Source: Rhodanobacter sp. OK091
GTDB lineage: Bacteria > Pseudomonadota > Gammaproteobacteria > Xanthomonadales > Rhodanobacteraceae
Assembly (NCBI RefSeq): GCF_900142825.1
Contig: NZ_FRCH01000001.1
Location: forward strand, 682,001 to 746,000
Direction of reading: 5' to 3'
DNA length: 64,000 bases
In this document: positions 1-7,681 of the stretch, one piece after another
Position numbering within the stretch: the first letter of the stretch is position 1
Layout: the number at the start of each line of letters is the position of its first letter
Notes under the pieces: model-generated
The model's input: the letters and a program-made list of their open reading frames with translations, nothing else
What the model was told of the DNA's origin: nothing
Databases searched by the model: none
Position numbers and translations under genes: made by a program

Positions 1-345
1 CAGGTTCAATAACTGCGCCAACCCGAGCAGGCCGGCTGCTTCGTTCAGAGCATCACTCGTGCCATGCCAGCGCAACGTGCCGCCTTGCGCGTCCAACTCG
101 CGCCGGAACAGCACCAGCAACTGCAGCGCGGCGGTGTCGACGCGCTCTACCTGGGTGCCATCGAGCACGATGGCGCCGGCCTTCAGCACGCCCAACAATT
201 CCGCCTTCAGAGCCGCTTGCGCGGCCATGCGGCAATCTGCCGGAAGCAGCACCGGTGCCGCTGCAGCGGTATCCGCCGACGATGCGGAAGACACTTCCGC
301 GTCAGCTTCGCCGGTACCTTGTTGCCTCGCCCGTTTGCCGGCCAT
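1..345 (-). CDS. STAS-domain protein, 3' end outside window
   Basis: The visible 115 codons start at ATG 345, with a GGAG ribosome-binding site 7 nt upstream and an in-frame stop 14 codons further upstream. The C-terminal half reads AIVLDGTQVERVDTAALQLL, the typical STAS signature around the switch position (DxxxVxxVDTAALQLL), followed by FRRELDAQGG and a helix ending LLGLAQLLNL. This is the small anti-anti-sigma/MlaB-like fold used for protein-protein switching, and the N-terminal 30 residues are low-complexity Ala/Ser. A sigma-28 promoter (385-411) drives it, so it is co-regulated with late flagellar and chemotaxis genes. That suggests, without proving, a motility or chemotaxis-linked role, perhaps with a response regulator encoded beyond the left edge. 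The 3' end is missing because the frame is still open at base 1. Confidence 0.85.
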   Translation of the reverse strand, partial: MAGKRARQQGTGEADAEVSSASSADTAAAAPVLLPADCRMAAQAALKAELLGVLKAGAIVLDGTQVERVDTAALQLLVLFRRELDAQGGTLRWHGTSDALNEAAGLLGLAQLLNL

Positions 346-384
346 GCCTCGACTCCGCTCGCACTGTATGCACTGACGTAATGG

Positions 385-411
385 CTATCGGCCAATCGGC
401 GGATCGCTTTA
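385..411 (-). promoter_or_regulatory. sigma-28 (FliA) promoter for STAS gene
   Basis: Read on the minus strand the site is TAAAGCGA, an 11-nt spacer, then GCCGATAG. It matches the TAAAGTTT-N11-GCCGATAA consensus at 13 of 16 positions. It lies about 40 nt upstream of the STAS start codon and is divergent from a second sigma-28 promoter at 514-540. Confidence 0.75.
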
Positions 412-513
412 GCGGCCGCTGGATCGACATGTCGATCGAGCATGTTGGTCGAGGAGTGCCGGGCATTTGGCGCCGGCGCTACGGCGCGGTGACGGTTTCT
501 CGCTGCAAGAGCC

Positions 514-540
514 TAAAGTTCGCGTGGGCCCGGCCGATGA
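514..540 (+). promoter_or_regulatory. sigma-28 (FliA) promoter for fliK-like/flhB-like pair
   Basis: TAAAGTTC (514-521), an 11-nt spacer and GCCGATGA (533-540) give a near-perfect FliA promoter. It sits 48 nt upstream of the TTG start at 589. It is one of the two best sigma-28 matches in the window, together with that of flgM. Confidence 0.85.
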
Positions 541-588
541 CCTCAGGGACGACCCCCTACCAGCGCCGCGTCCGGCGCAGGAATCGAC

Positions 589-1731
589 TTGAATATCCAA
601 CCGATCAGCCTTGCTGCGCTCACCTGGGCCGGTGCCGCCTCCGGCACCACCGCCCAGAGCTGGCGTATTGGCACTGTGCTGTCGGCGCGGCCGCTGGGGG
701 TGAACCCGCAGGGGCTGCTGATATTGCAGATCGGCGCCCTGACCGTCGAGGCTGACGTGCCCAACGCCCAGTTGCCGGCGCAGTTCCAGGTACGCGTGTT
801 GACCCTGGGCGCGCAACCGCAACTGGAAGTGCTTTCCCATCCCGCCGACCCGACTTTCCAGCGCGTCCTGCGCGAACGCCTGCCGCAGCAGAACGGCTAC
901 GCGCCCCTGCTGGCCACTCTGGGTGCACTGGCCCAGCGGCCGGCCTTGCGCCAGCTGCCGCCGGAACTGCGCACTGCGCTGGCACTGCTTGAACAATCCC
1001 TGCGCACACCGGCGGAAATCACTCGTGGCGAGGGACTGCGCGAGGCGATCAGCCGCAGCGGCATGTTCTTCGAATCCAAACTGCTCAGCCCGCAGGGCAG
1101 CACACCGGCATTGGCCGGTGACGACTGGAAGGGCGCGCTGCTGCGTCTGGCCGCGCTGCTCGACCGGCGCTCATCAGCACCCCCGCCGCCAAGCCGCAGC
1201 GACACCGAACCACCGCTGTTGCAGCGTGGCCTGCAGGCGCAACCGCGGCTGCCGTTGCCGACGATGCTCGCCGAGGAGAGCGTGGATCCTCTGCTGGATC
1301 AGTTGCATGGCGATGTGAAGGCTGCGCTGGCACGGGTGGAAGTAGCCCAGCTGGACGCCAGCGCCAGCCAGTTGTCGGCCTGGATCATCGAGATCCCGCT
1401 GCAAGGTGATGGTGGCCGCGACGTGTTGCAGGTCCAACTGGAATACGTCAACGACGCGGCCGAAGGTGGCCATGGCTGGACGCTGGGTTTCGCGCTCGAC
1501 CTGCCGGCGCTTGGACCGGTGCAAGGCGAATTGCAGCTGCGCGAACCGCGGCTGTCGGTACGCTTGTGGGCGGAACACGCGGATACCGCGCAGCGGCTGG
1601 AACGCCAGTTCATTCCGATGCGTCAGCGACTGGCTGCGTGCGGCGTGCTGCTCGATCAACTGACCTGTCAGGTCGGTCTGCCGCAAGCGCCGGGCCGGCA
1701 CAGCGCCGTGCTGCTGCAGGCCACTGCATGA
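589..1731 (+). CDS. FliK-like flagellar hook-length control family protein
   Basis: The protein is 380 residues and begins with TTG, preceded by GCAGGA at a spacing of 6; no in-frame ATG competes upstream. The C-terminal part (about 265-375) resembles the Flg_hook domain of FliK: an amphipathic beta-rich stretch (WIIEIPLQ, LQVQLEYV, GELQLREPRLSVRLWAEH) followed by a helical segment RQRLAACGVLLDQLTCQVG. The N-terminus has a beta-rich region like secretion-linked FliK relatives. It differs from the canonical FliK at 19184-20320, so the locus has two members of the family. It overlaps the next gene, an FlhB C-domain homologue, by 4 nt (ATGA). FliK normally acts on the FlhB C-domain during the export-specificity switch, so the pairing is functionally suggestive. 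The pair is under its own sigma-28 promoter. Confidence 0.7.
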   Translation: MNIQPISLAALTWAGAASGTTAQSWRIGTVLSARPLGVNPQGLLILQIGALTVEADVPNAQLPAQFQVRVLTLGAQPQLEVLSHPADPTFQRVLRERLPQQNGYAPLLATLGALAQRPALRQLPPELRTALALLEQSLRTPAEITRGEGLREAISRSGMFFESKLLSPQGSTPALAGDDWKGALLRLAALLDRRSSAPPPPSRSDTEPPLLQRGLQAQPRLPLPTMLAEESVDPLLDQLHGDVKAALARVEVAQLDASASQLSAWIIEIPLQGDGGRDVLQVQLEYVNDAAEGGHGWTLGFALDLPALGPVQGELQLREPRLSVRLWAEHADTAQRLERQFIPMRQRLAACGVLLDQLTCQVGLPQAPGRHSAVLLQATA

Positions 1732-1982
1732 ACACGCCACTGCCCGCTCAGCGCCGGGTCAGCCTGCGGCTGGCCAGCGGCGGCGCCGAAGTCGGCGCGA
1801 TGCCGCCCGAATCGCTGGAGATCTTGCTGGCCCGCGCGCAGGCACTCGGCGTGCCTTTGCATCACGATCCCCAGATTGCCGCGCTGCTGGCCGCGCTGCG
1901 GCTACGCGATGACGTACCGGTATTGCTCTACGCGGCGGCAGCCTCGGTGCTGGCCGCGGTCTATGACGCGGCCGAAGAATAG
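1728..1982 (+). CDS. Stand-alone FlhB C-terminal-domain homologue
   Basis: This 84-residue protein starts at ATG 1728, overlapping the upstream stop (ATGA). It has the core of the FlhB/YscU cytoplasmic domain: ALGVPLHHDPQIAALLAAL, then DDVPVLLYAAAASVLAAVYD, matching the GVPLxxDPxLxxxL...IPxxLYxAVAxVLAxVY pattern. It has no membrane helices and no NPTH autocleavage site; the protein begins about where the cleaved fragment of FlhB (12777-13916) would begin. Such small FlhB-CC proteins occur in other flagellar systems, where one (FhlX of Campylobacter) can stand in for the cleaved fragment. It probably binds the export gate or the FliK-like protein encoded just upstream, but that is inference. 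Confidence 0.8.
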   Translation: MNTPLPAQRRVSLRLASGGAEVGAMPPESLEILLARAQALGVPLHHDPQIAALLAALRLRDDVPVLLYAAAASVLAAVYDAAEE

Positions 1983-1990
1983 CCGGCGCG

Positions 1991-2344
1991 CTACGTGCTC
2001 ACCGGATGCATCTGCAGCACCAGTTTTGCCTCGTCGCGCGACAGGCCGCATTGGCTGATCAGCTGTTCCACATCGGCGCCTTCGCGCGCCAGCCGCTGGG
2101 CCAGTTCGTAGGACTGCCGCGCCGGCGGCGGCTGCTGTTCGATCAAACCCACCTGTCGCTCCAACCGCCCCAGCGCCGTCACCAGCATCGAGGTAGGCAC
2201 GTCGGTCAGGCCGCGGACTGCACCGTGCGACAACGCATCGATGCGCTGCTGCAACTGGCGCGATTGCCGCCACAGATGGATCAGCAGGGCCGATTGCGCC
2301 AGCGCCAGCAGCAGCAAGACCGCCATTCCCGCTTCAAGCCACAT
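1991..2344 (-). CDS. DUF2802 membrane-anchored protein, chemotaxis cluster
   Basis: The 117-residue product starts at ATG 2344, with GGAGAGGGTG just upstream, and overlaps the end of cheW by 11 nt. Residues about 6-26 form one hydrophobic membrane helix (AVLLLLALAQSALLIHLW). A coiled-coil stretch (RQLQQRIDALS) follows, and a C-terminal helix-turn-helix-like segment (AQRLAREGADVEQLISQCGLSRDEAKLVLQMH) is the DUF2802 signature. In Pseudomonas the same family follows cheW at the end of the fliA-cheYZAB-motCD operon, so placement here is conventional. The function is not established. It ends 8 nt from the convergent FlhB-like gene. Confidence 0.8.
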   Translation of the reverse strand: MWLEAGMAVLLLLALAQSALLIHLWRQSRQLQQRIDALSHGAVRGLTDVPTSMLVTALGRLERQVGLIEQQPPPARQSYELAQRLAREGADVEQLISQCGLSRDEAKLVLQMHPVST

Positions 2345-2813
2345 GATCACCCTCTCCACTCAGCCGGCACAGTTGGCGGACATCGAGCAGTGCCACGAAG
2401 CCGCCTTGCCAGGAGAGTACGCTGCTGACCGGGTCGTCGGCGCGAGTGGCCCGACCCGGAGGTGGCGGTGCGATATCGATGCCGTCACTGCACAACAATT
2501 CTCCGACCGCGTCCACCAGCACGCCGACCAGTTGGCCGGCATGGGTCAGCATCACGATGCGCACGGTCGCCGGATCGGCTACCGGCAGCACCGGGAGCCC
2601 CAGCCGCTTGCGGCCGTCCATCACCGGCACGATGCGCCCGCGCAGATGGCGCACGCCCAGCAGGTCGGCGGCGGCGCCCGGTACCGGCGTGATGTCGCCG
2701 TCGCGGATGACCTCGCTCACCTCGACCAGGGGCGCCGCATACAGCTGCGTGCCGATCCGGAACGACAACCAGTGCTGACCGCCTTGATCAATCGCGGAGA
2801 CGAGAGCGCTCAT
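2334..2813 (-). CDS. cheW: Chemotaxis coupling protein CheW
   Basis: This 159-residue CheW-fold protein links chemoreceptors to CheA in polar arrays. The fold is visible as HWLSFRIGTQLYAAPLVEVSEV, then LLGVRHLRGRIVPVMDGRKRLGL, and QLVGVLVDAVGELL near the end, which are the beta-barrel segments contacting the receptor tip and CheA P5. ATG 2813 is preferred because GGAG lies 7 nt upstream; a TTG five codons earlier has none. It follows motD by 37 nt and is followed by the DUF2802 gene with overlap. Only one CheW gene is present; the ParC/ParP genes that sit between motD and cheW in Pseudomonas are missing. Confidence 0.93.
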   Translation of the reverse strand: MSALVSAIDQGGQHWLSFRIGTQLYAAPLVEVSEVIRDGDITPVPGAAADLLGVRHLRGRIVPVMDGRKRLGLPVLPVADPATVRIVMLTHAGQLVGVLVDAVGELLCSDGIDIAPPPPGRATRADDPVSSVLSWQGGFVALLDVRQLCRLSGEGDHVA

Positions 2814-2850
2814 GCATGGACTCCACAATCAGCTGGCGAGGGCATCGGTT

Positions 2851-3918
2851 TCATCGGGTCGAAGTGGCGCGACGGGACATGCCGTCGGCTTGTCGGTCGG
2901 AGGGGGGCACGGATGCCGAGCGCTCCGGCTTGTCGGCCGCGTCTGGCAGCGTGGCGTCCGGCGCGGCACCGTTGCGAGTAACCGCATGTGGCACGCTGCC
3001 GGTGCCTTGCACGCGCACGGTGGGCAGCACGTCGGCCGCAGGTGTCGGCGGTTTCTCCAGCGCTGCGATTTCGGCGACACGCTGGGGGTCGCTCTGATCG
3101 CGTTTCGGTGCTGTGCGATTGCTCATCACCACCACCAATACCCGTCGATTCTGGTTGCGGCCTTCAACCGTCGCGTTGTCGGCTTTCGGCCGCACTTCAC
3201 CCCAGCCGATGATGCCGAGCCGGTCCGCAACCACACCACTCAAGGCGAACAGGCGAGCCACGCTGGCTGCGCGCGCCGCCGACAGCTCCCAGTTCGACGG
3301 ATAGAGCGCGGTATTGATCGGCACGTCGTCGGTAAAACCTTCTACCCGCAGCGGATTGGGGAACCGCGCCAGAATCGTCGCCAGATCATGCAGCACTGCA
3401 TCGGCCGGCGCCGACAGCTGGGCCACGCCACTGGGGAACAGGATGTCGGTGCGGATCTCGATCTCCAGCCAGTCCGGCGTGAGTCGCACGATCACCTGCT
3501 TGTGGTCGATCAGCGGCTGCAACGCCTTGCGCACCTGATCCTCGATGCGCCCCAGGTTTTCCTGCTGGCTGACCGGATGGCCCGCTTCGCGCCCCTTGCC
3601 TCCCTGCATCGGCACGGGGTGCGGCGGAATCGGCAGTGCGATGGGCACGATGGACGAACCGGGCTGACCGGCCGGTGCGGCTATCGACGGGCTGACGTTG
3701 TGCGGCCGGACCTGCGTCGGCGGCAGCGGCGCGATCACGTGGCTGGAGCCGTTGAACGCCTCGATCAGGGATTCGGACATCACCCTGAACTTGCCTTCGT
3801 TGACTACCGAAACGGCGTACATCACCACGAAGAACGCCAGCAGCAAAGTCATCAAGTCGGCATAGGGGATGGCCCAGGCCTCGTGATTGGTGTGCTCCTC
3901 GTGTTTGTGCTTTCTCAT
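2851..3918 (-). CDS. motD: Flagellar motor stator protein MotD (MotB family)
   Basis: This is the peptidoglycan-binding stator subunit, 355 residues. The N-terminal cytoplasmic stretch (MRKHKHEEHTNHEAW) leads into one membrane helix, IPYADLMTLLLAFFVVMYAVS, whose Asp (D21) is the proton-carrying residue of MotB proteins. The OmpA-like domain lies at about 145-265, with VEGFTDDVPINTALYPSNWELSAARAASV and EVRPKADNATVEGRNQNRRV, the peptidoglycan-binding loop. An extra 80-residue Pro/Ala-rich tail follows, longer than in standard MotB. It overlaps motC by 4 nt. MotCD is the second stator pair of Pseudomonas-type polar flagella; no motAB pair is present in this window. Confidence 0.93.
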   Translation of the reverse strand: MRKHKHEEHTNHEAWAIPYADLMTLLLAFFVVMYAVSVVNEGKFRVMSESLIEAFNGSSHVIAPLPPTQVRPHNVSPSIAAPAGQPGSSIVPIALPIPPHPVPMQGGKGREAGHPVSQQENLGRIEDQVRKALQPLIDHKQVIVRLTPDWLEIEIRTDILFPSGVAQLSAPADAVLHDLATILARFPNPLRVEGFTDDVPINTALYPSNWELSAARAASVARLFALSGVVADRLGIIGWGEVRPKADNATVEGRNQNRRVLVVVMSNRTAPKRDQSDPQRVAEIAALEKPPTPAADVLPTVRVQGTGSVPHAVTRNGAAPDATLPDAADKPERSASVPPSDRQADGMSRRATSTR

Positions 3919-4655
3919 GCGACGTAACCTTGCAGGCGCGACTCGATCTGCCGCGGGTTGTCGCCCTGGGCAATCGACACTAGGCCCTCGATCAGAATTT
4001 CGCGCATCTGCGTCTGCTTGCTGACTAACGCTTTGAGCCGTGCCGACATCGGCAGCATGAACATGTTGGCCAGCGCCACACCGTAGATGGTTGCCACGAA
4101 AGCCGCCGCGATACCGTGGCCGAGCTTGCTGGGATCGGCCAGATTCTGCATCACCGCCATCAGCCCCATCACCGCGCCGATGATGCCCAGCGTGGGTGCG
4201 TAGATGCCGGCGTTCTCGTATACCTTGGCGCCCGCCAGATCGATCGCTTCACGGGTGTCCAGATCCACTTCCAGCACGCTGCGGATGGCATCCGGCTCGC
4301 CGCCATCGACCAGCAGCTGCAACCCCTTGCTGATGAACGGATCGCTCTCCGCCTCGATCTGCGGCTCCAGCCCGAGCAGGCCCTGCCGGCGGGAGATCTC
4401 GCTCCAGCCGACGATGCGGCTGATCAGGTCGGTAGGCTGATGCTGCGGTGGCCGGTAGATCATCCGCATCATCGACAACGCATGCTTGAGCACCTTGCCC
4501 TGGTTCTGCACCAGCAAGGCGGCGAGCGTGCCGAAGAACACGATGACGAAGGCAGCGGGATTCCACAGCGCACCGACCGTGGAGCCCTTCAATATGGTGC
4601 CGACGATGATCACCACGAAGCCCAGAATCGTACCGATGATGCTTACCATGTCCAT
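3915..4655 (-). CDS. motC: Flagellar motor stator protein MotC (MotA family)
   Basis: This 246-residue MotA-type proton-channel subunit has four membrane helices: IIGTILGFVVIIVGTIL, NPAAFVIVFFGTLAALLV, then YAPTLGIIGAVMGLMAVM and AAAFVATIYGVALANMFMLP. The cytoplasmic loop between helices 2 and 3 carries the charged segment that contacts FliG. The start MDMVSIIG at 4655 was chosen because it lies 5 nt after the cheA stop; a second ATG two codons later is also possible. In Pseudomonas cheB lies between cheA and motC; here the two genes are directly adjacent. It is co-transcribed with motD (ATGA overlap). Confidence 0.93.
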   Translation of the reverse strand: MDMVSIIGTILGFVVIIVGTILKGSTVGALWNPAAFVIVFFGTLAALLVQNQGKVLKHALSMMRMIYRPPQHQPTDLISRIVGWSEISRRQGLLGLEPQIEAESDPFISKGLQLLVDGGEPDAIRSVLEVDLDTREAIDLAGAKVYENAGIYAPTLGIIGAVMGLMAVMQNLADPSKLGHGIAAAFVATIYGVALANMFMLPMSARLKALVSKQTQMREILIEGLVSIAQGDNPRQIESRLQGYVA

Positions 4656-4660
4656 GACGA

Positions 4661-6538
4661 TCAGCCGGCCAATTGCAGTGAAGTGAATAATTGCCCGGCA
4701 CCGCCGGCCAGGCCCGCGAGATCCATCACCAGGGCCAGCCGGCCATCGCCGGTGACGGTGGCGCCGGCGATGCCCGAGACATCGGCGAACAGCGGGCCGA
4801 GCGGCTTGACGATGACGTCCTCGCGACCAAGCACTTCGTGCACCAGGCAGCCCAGCCGCTGGTGGCCGATGTGCAACACCACTACATGGCGACCCGCCCC
4901 CGTCGCGGCACCGGCCCAACCGGCCAGATCGGCCAGCGGCAGCGCGCGGCCGCGATGCTGGGCGACCAGACGGCCATCCAGCAGACGATCCTGCCCATCG
5001 ATGAGTTCAAAAACCTCTTCGACATTGCTCAGCGGCAACGCCAGCAGGCGCGCTTCCACCCGCACCATCAGCACGCGCAGCACCGCCAAAGTCAGCGGCA
5101 CGGTCAGTTCCAGGTCGCTGCCATGGCCCCAGCGGGAATGCACTTGCAAGGTGCCGCCAAGCTCGGCCACGCGCGTCTTCACCACGTCCATGCCGACGCC
5201 GCGGCCGGAGATATCGGAGACCGTCGCGGCGGTGCTGAAGCCGGGGCGGAAAATCAATTCGTAGCATTCGCTTTCGGTCAGCCGCGCGGCCTGCGCCGCA
5301 TCGATCACGCCCTTCTCCACCGCCTTGCGGCGCAAGACCTCCGGATCCATGCCGCGGCCGTCGTCGGTCACCGAGATCACGATGCGCTCGCCGCGCTGGC
5401 TGGCCGACAGACAGATGCGACCCTTGCGCGGCTTGCCGCCGAGCTCGCGTTCGGCGGGCATTTCGACGCCGTGATCCAGTGCGTTGCGCAGCAGGTGGAT
5501 CAACGGATCGGCCAGCGCCTCGACCAGGCTGCGATCGAGGTCGGTGCCCTCGCCTTCCAGCACCAGTTCCACGTCCTTGCCGAGCTGGCGTGCCAGATCA
5601 CGCACGATCCGCGGAAAGCGCTGAAACAGGCGCCCCACCGGCTGCATGCGCATGCCCATCACGGCGGTCTGCAATGCATCGGCGATCCGATCCAGCTCGC
5701 CGGCGGCAGTGACCAGCGCCTCGCTGCCATCGCGCGCAGCCAGACTGAGCAGACGGTTGCGCACCAGCACCAGTTCGCCGGCGTGGTTGACCAGCACGTC
5801 GAGCCGGGCGGTATCCACCCGCACGGTGTTTTCGACCGGCGCCGCGTGACGCGCCGCGGCGGCGGCGGGCGTGCTTTCCGGTGCGGGCGCCATCGCTGCA
5901 GCAGGCGCCGCCGCGACAGATGCCTCGGCCGACTGGCCACCCTTGCCGTGCAGTGCATCCAGCAAGGCCTCGAACTCGTCGTCGTCGATTCCGGAACTCG
6001 CGCTCGGCGCGGCCACCGGCACCACCGGCGCCACGGTGCCCGGTGCGGCGGTGCCGTACATGCTGTCCAGCAAGGCCTCGAATTCGCTGTCGTCTATCGG
6101 TGCGCCGTCGGCTGCAGGCGCCACCGGCGTCGGCATCGCGGCGGCCACCGGCACGGGTGCTCGCGGCAGCAGCGAAGTCAGCAGGGCGGCCGGTGGCGTA
6201 CTCAGCGGCGCATCCGCACTCACCGCCGCCATCATGTCGTTGAGCAAGTCGAGTGCTTCCAGCAGCGCGTCCATATGGCCGGTGCCGAGCACCACGCTGC
6301 CGTTGCGGGCCTCGTTGAGCAGATCTTCGGCGTGGTGGCACAGCACCACCATGGGGTCCAGCGCCAGGAAGCCGGCGCCGCCCTTGACGGTGTGGAATGC
6401 ACGGAACACGGCATTCAGCAGCTCGCTATCGCCCGGTGCCGTTTCCAGCCCGACCAATTGCTCGCCCAGCCGCTGAAGCAGCTCGCCGGCCTCGACCAGA
6501 AAATCCTGGCGCAGCTCGAGATCGAATTCCGCATTCAT
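4661..6538 (-). CDS. cheA: Chemotaxis histidine kinase CheA
   Basis: CheA, 625 residues, phosphorylates CheY in response to receptor signals. The P1 domain has the phosphorylated His49 in VFRAFHTVKGGAGF. A long Ala/Pro linker replaces a recognisable P2 domain and holds two copies of a short motif, DDSEFEALLDSMYG (about 147-160) and DDDEFEALLDALHG (about 184-197). P3 dimerisation (VDTARLDVLVNHAGELVLVRN) and the P4 kinase boxes follow: HLLRNALDHGVE, DDGRGMD and GRGVGMDVVK. P5 is the CheW-like C-terminus. The EFEALLD repeats resemble the LID peptides of polar CheAs that bind ParP. The start MNAEFDLEL is 13 nt after cheZ. No cheB follows, unlike in Pseudomonas. Confidence 0.95.
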   Translation of the reverse strand: MNAEFDLELRQDFLVEAGELLQRLGEQLVGLETAPGDSELLNAVFRAFHTVKGGAGFLALDPMVVLCHHAEDLLNEARNGSVVLGTGHMDALLEALDLLNDMMAAVSADAPLSTPPAALLTSLLPRAPVPVAAAMPTPVAPAADGAPIDDSEFEALLDSMYGTAAPGTVAPVVPVAAPSASSGIDDDEFEALLDALHGKGGQSAEASVAAAPAAAMAPAPESTPAAAAARHAAPVENTVRVDTARLDVLVNHAGELVLVRNRLLSLAARDGSEALVTAAGELDRIADALQTAVMGMRMQPVGRLFQRFPRIVRDLARQLGKDVELVLEGEGTDLDRSLVEALADPLIHLLRNALDHGVEMPAERELGGKPRKGRICLSASQRGERIVISVTDDGRGMDPEVLRRKAVEKGVIDAAQAARLTESECYELIFRPGFSTAATVSDISGRGVGMDVVKTRVAELGGTLQVHSRWGHGSDLELTVPLTLAVLRVLMVRVEARLLALPLSNVEEVFELIDGQDRLLDGRLVAQHRGRALPLADLAGWAGAATGAGRHVVVLHIGHQRLGCLVHEVLGREDVIVKPLGPLFADVSGIAGATVTGDGRLALVMDLAGLAGGAGQLFTSLQLAG

Positions 6539-6551
6539 CGCGGGCCTGCCT

Positions 6552-7193
6552 TCAAAACCCGAATTCGCTGAGCAGGCGGTCGGCGTCGTCCTGGCTGGAC
6601 ACCTTTTCCACACTGGCCGGCGCCTCGCTGCCGGCCAGCGCACCGGTCAGCCGCACCAGCTCCAGCAGCGACGATTCGACCGTGCCGATGAAGCTGGCGA
6701 CCTTCTTGATGCGCTGGCCGGTGAGGTCCTGCCACGACTGCGCCAGCACCATGTCGGCGAGGCCGTCGCGGCAGTTGCCGGCGAACTCCACGGCTTCGCG
6801 CGCCAGCACGGCGGCAGCGTCGTTGCCGTTGGTCCACTCCAGAACCTCGCCCGCGTTGTGCGCCAGCGATTCGGCCTGGGGCCGCATGCGTTCGGCGAAA
6901 TCGAGACTGCGGTGGGCAGCTTGCGCGCTCATTTCCAGCGCGTCCTGCAGATGCTGGCGCGCGTCGGCGACACTGCCTGGCAAGCCGTCCTGCGCCAGAT
7001 CGCCGCCGAGCCTGCGCACGGCGTTGTGCAGGTCGCGCGCGAGCTGGCCGAGGGCGCGGAACAGGCGCTGCTCGCGCTGGCGCACCATCACGTCCAGCGC
7101 CTGTTCGAACGCGGGGCCATCGGGGCTGTTCAACAGGTCGCGCAGTTCGGCGGGCAGCGTGTCGTCGATGGCGAGGGGCGAAATGACGTTCAT
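6552..7193 (-). CDS. cheZ: Protein phosphatase CheZ
   Basis: CheZ dephosphorylates CheY-P at the motor or array. The 213-residue, almost wholly helical protein has the active-site helix [16 protein letters not shown] (about 150-165), where the Gln of QDLTGQ is the catalytic residue that positions water at CheY. The C-terminal peptide [15 protein letters not shown] is the CheY-binding tail separated by a flexible linker. The start ATG 7193 overlaps the cheY stop (ATGA), so the two are translationally coupled. CheZ of this type is typical of gamma- and betaproteobacteria. Confidence 0.95.
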   Translation of the reverse strand: MNVISPLAIDDTLPAELRDLLNSPDGPAFEQALDVMVRQREQRLFRALGQLARDLHNAVRRLGGDLAQDGLPGSVADARQHLQDALEMSAQAAHRSLDFAERMRPQAESLAHNAGEVLEWTNGNDAAAVLAREAVEFAGNCRDGLADMVLAQSWQDLTGQRIKKVASFIGTVESSLLELVRLTGALAGSEAPASVEKVSSQDDADRLLSEFGF

Positions 7194-7597
7194 GCGCTGG
7201 CTCCGCTGGCGGCGATCCGCTCGAAGATCTTGGTGAGCTTTTCCTTGAGGGTGATCGCGGTGAATGGCTTGACGATGTAGCCATTCACGCCGGCCTGCGC
7301 CGCCGCGATGATCTGGTCGCGGTTGTTCTCGGCCGTGACCATCAGTACCGGCAAGCCTTTCAGCGCGCCTTCCGCTCGGATCGCGCGCAGCAGGTCGATG
7401 CCGGTCATGTTGGGCATGTTCCAGTCGGTCACGACCAGATCGAATGGCAGGCTGCGCAGCATCGCGATCGCGCTCTCGCCATCGTCGGCCTCCTGGATCA
7501 GCGGGTTGCTGAAACCCAGCTCGACCAGCAGGTTGCGGACGATTCGCCGCATGGTGGAAAAGTCATCCACCACCAGGATTTTCATGTTCTTGTCCAA
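7190..7597 (-). CDS. cheY: Chemotaxis response regulator CheY
   Basis: This is a single-domain receiver that binds FliM when phosphorylated. Key residues are visible: the acidic pair in [18 protein letters not shown], the phosphorylated Asp58 in [15 protein letters not shown], the Thr in [10 protein letters not shown] and the Lys in [12 protein letters not shown]. The TTG start at 7597 (MDKNMKIL) is chosen because GGAG lies 7 nt upstream; an ATG at 7585 (MKILVV) is the alternative and has no good site. It lies 84 nt after fliA and overlaps cheZ. The receiver plus FliM-binding face is standard; no output domain is present. Confidence 0.94.
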   Translation of the reverse strand: MDKNMKILVVDDFSTMRRIVRNLLVELGFSNPLIQEADDGESAIAMLRSLPFDLVVTDWNMPNMTGIDLLRAIRAEGALKGLPVLMVTAENNRDQIIAAAQAGVNGYIVKPFTAITLKEKLTKIFERIAASGASA

Positions 7598-7681
7598 ACG
7601 CTCTCTCCACATGCAATGCAGGCAATTCAGGCCACTGCGCGGCCTCGGGATTTCTTTCCGGAATTTCCGGATGCCGCTCGA

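Noticed and set aside
2814..2828. Longer CheW beginning with TTG at 2828
   Set aside because: ATG 2813 has the GGAG site at proper distance, while the TTG has none and would use the GGAG as codons.
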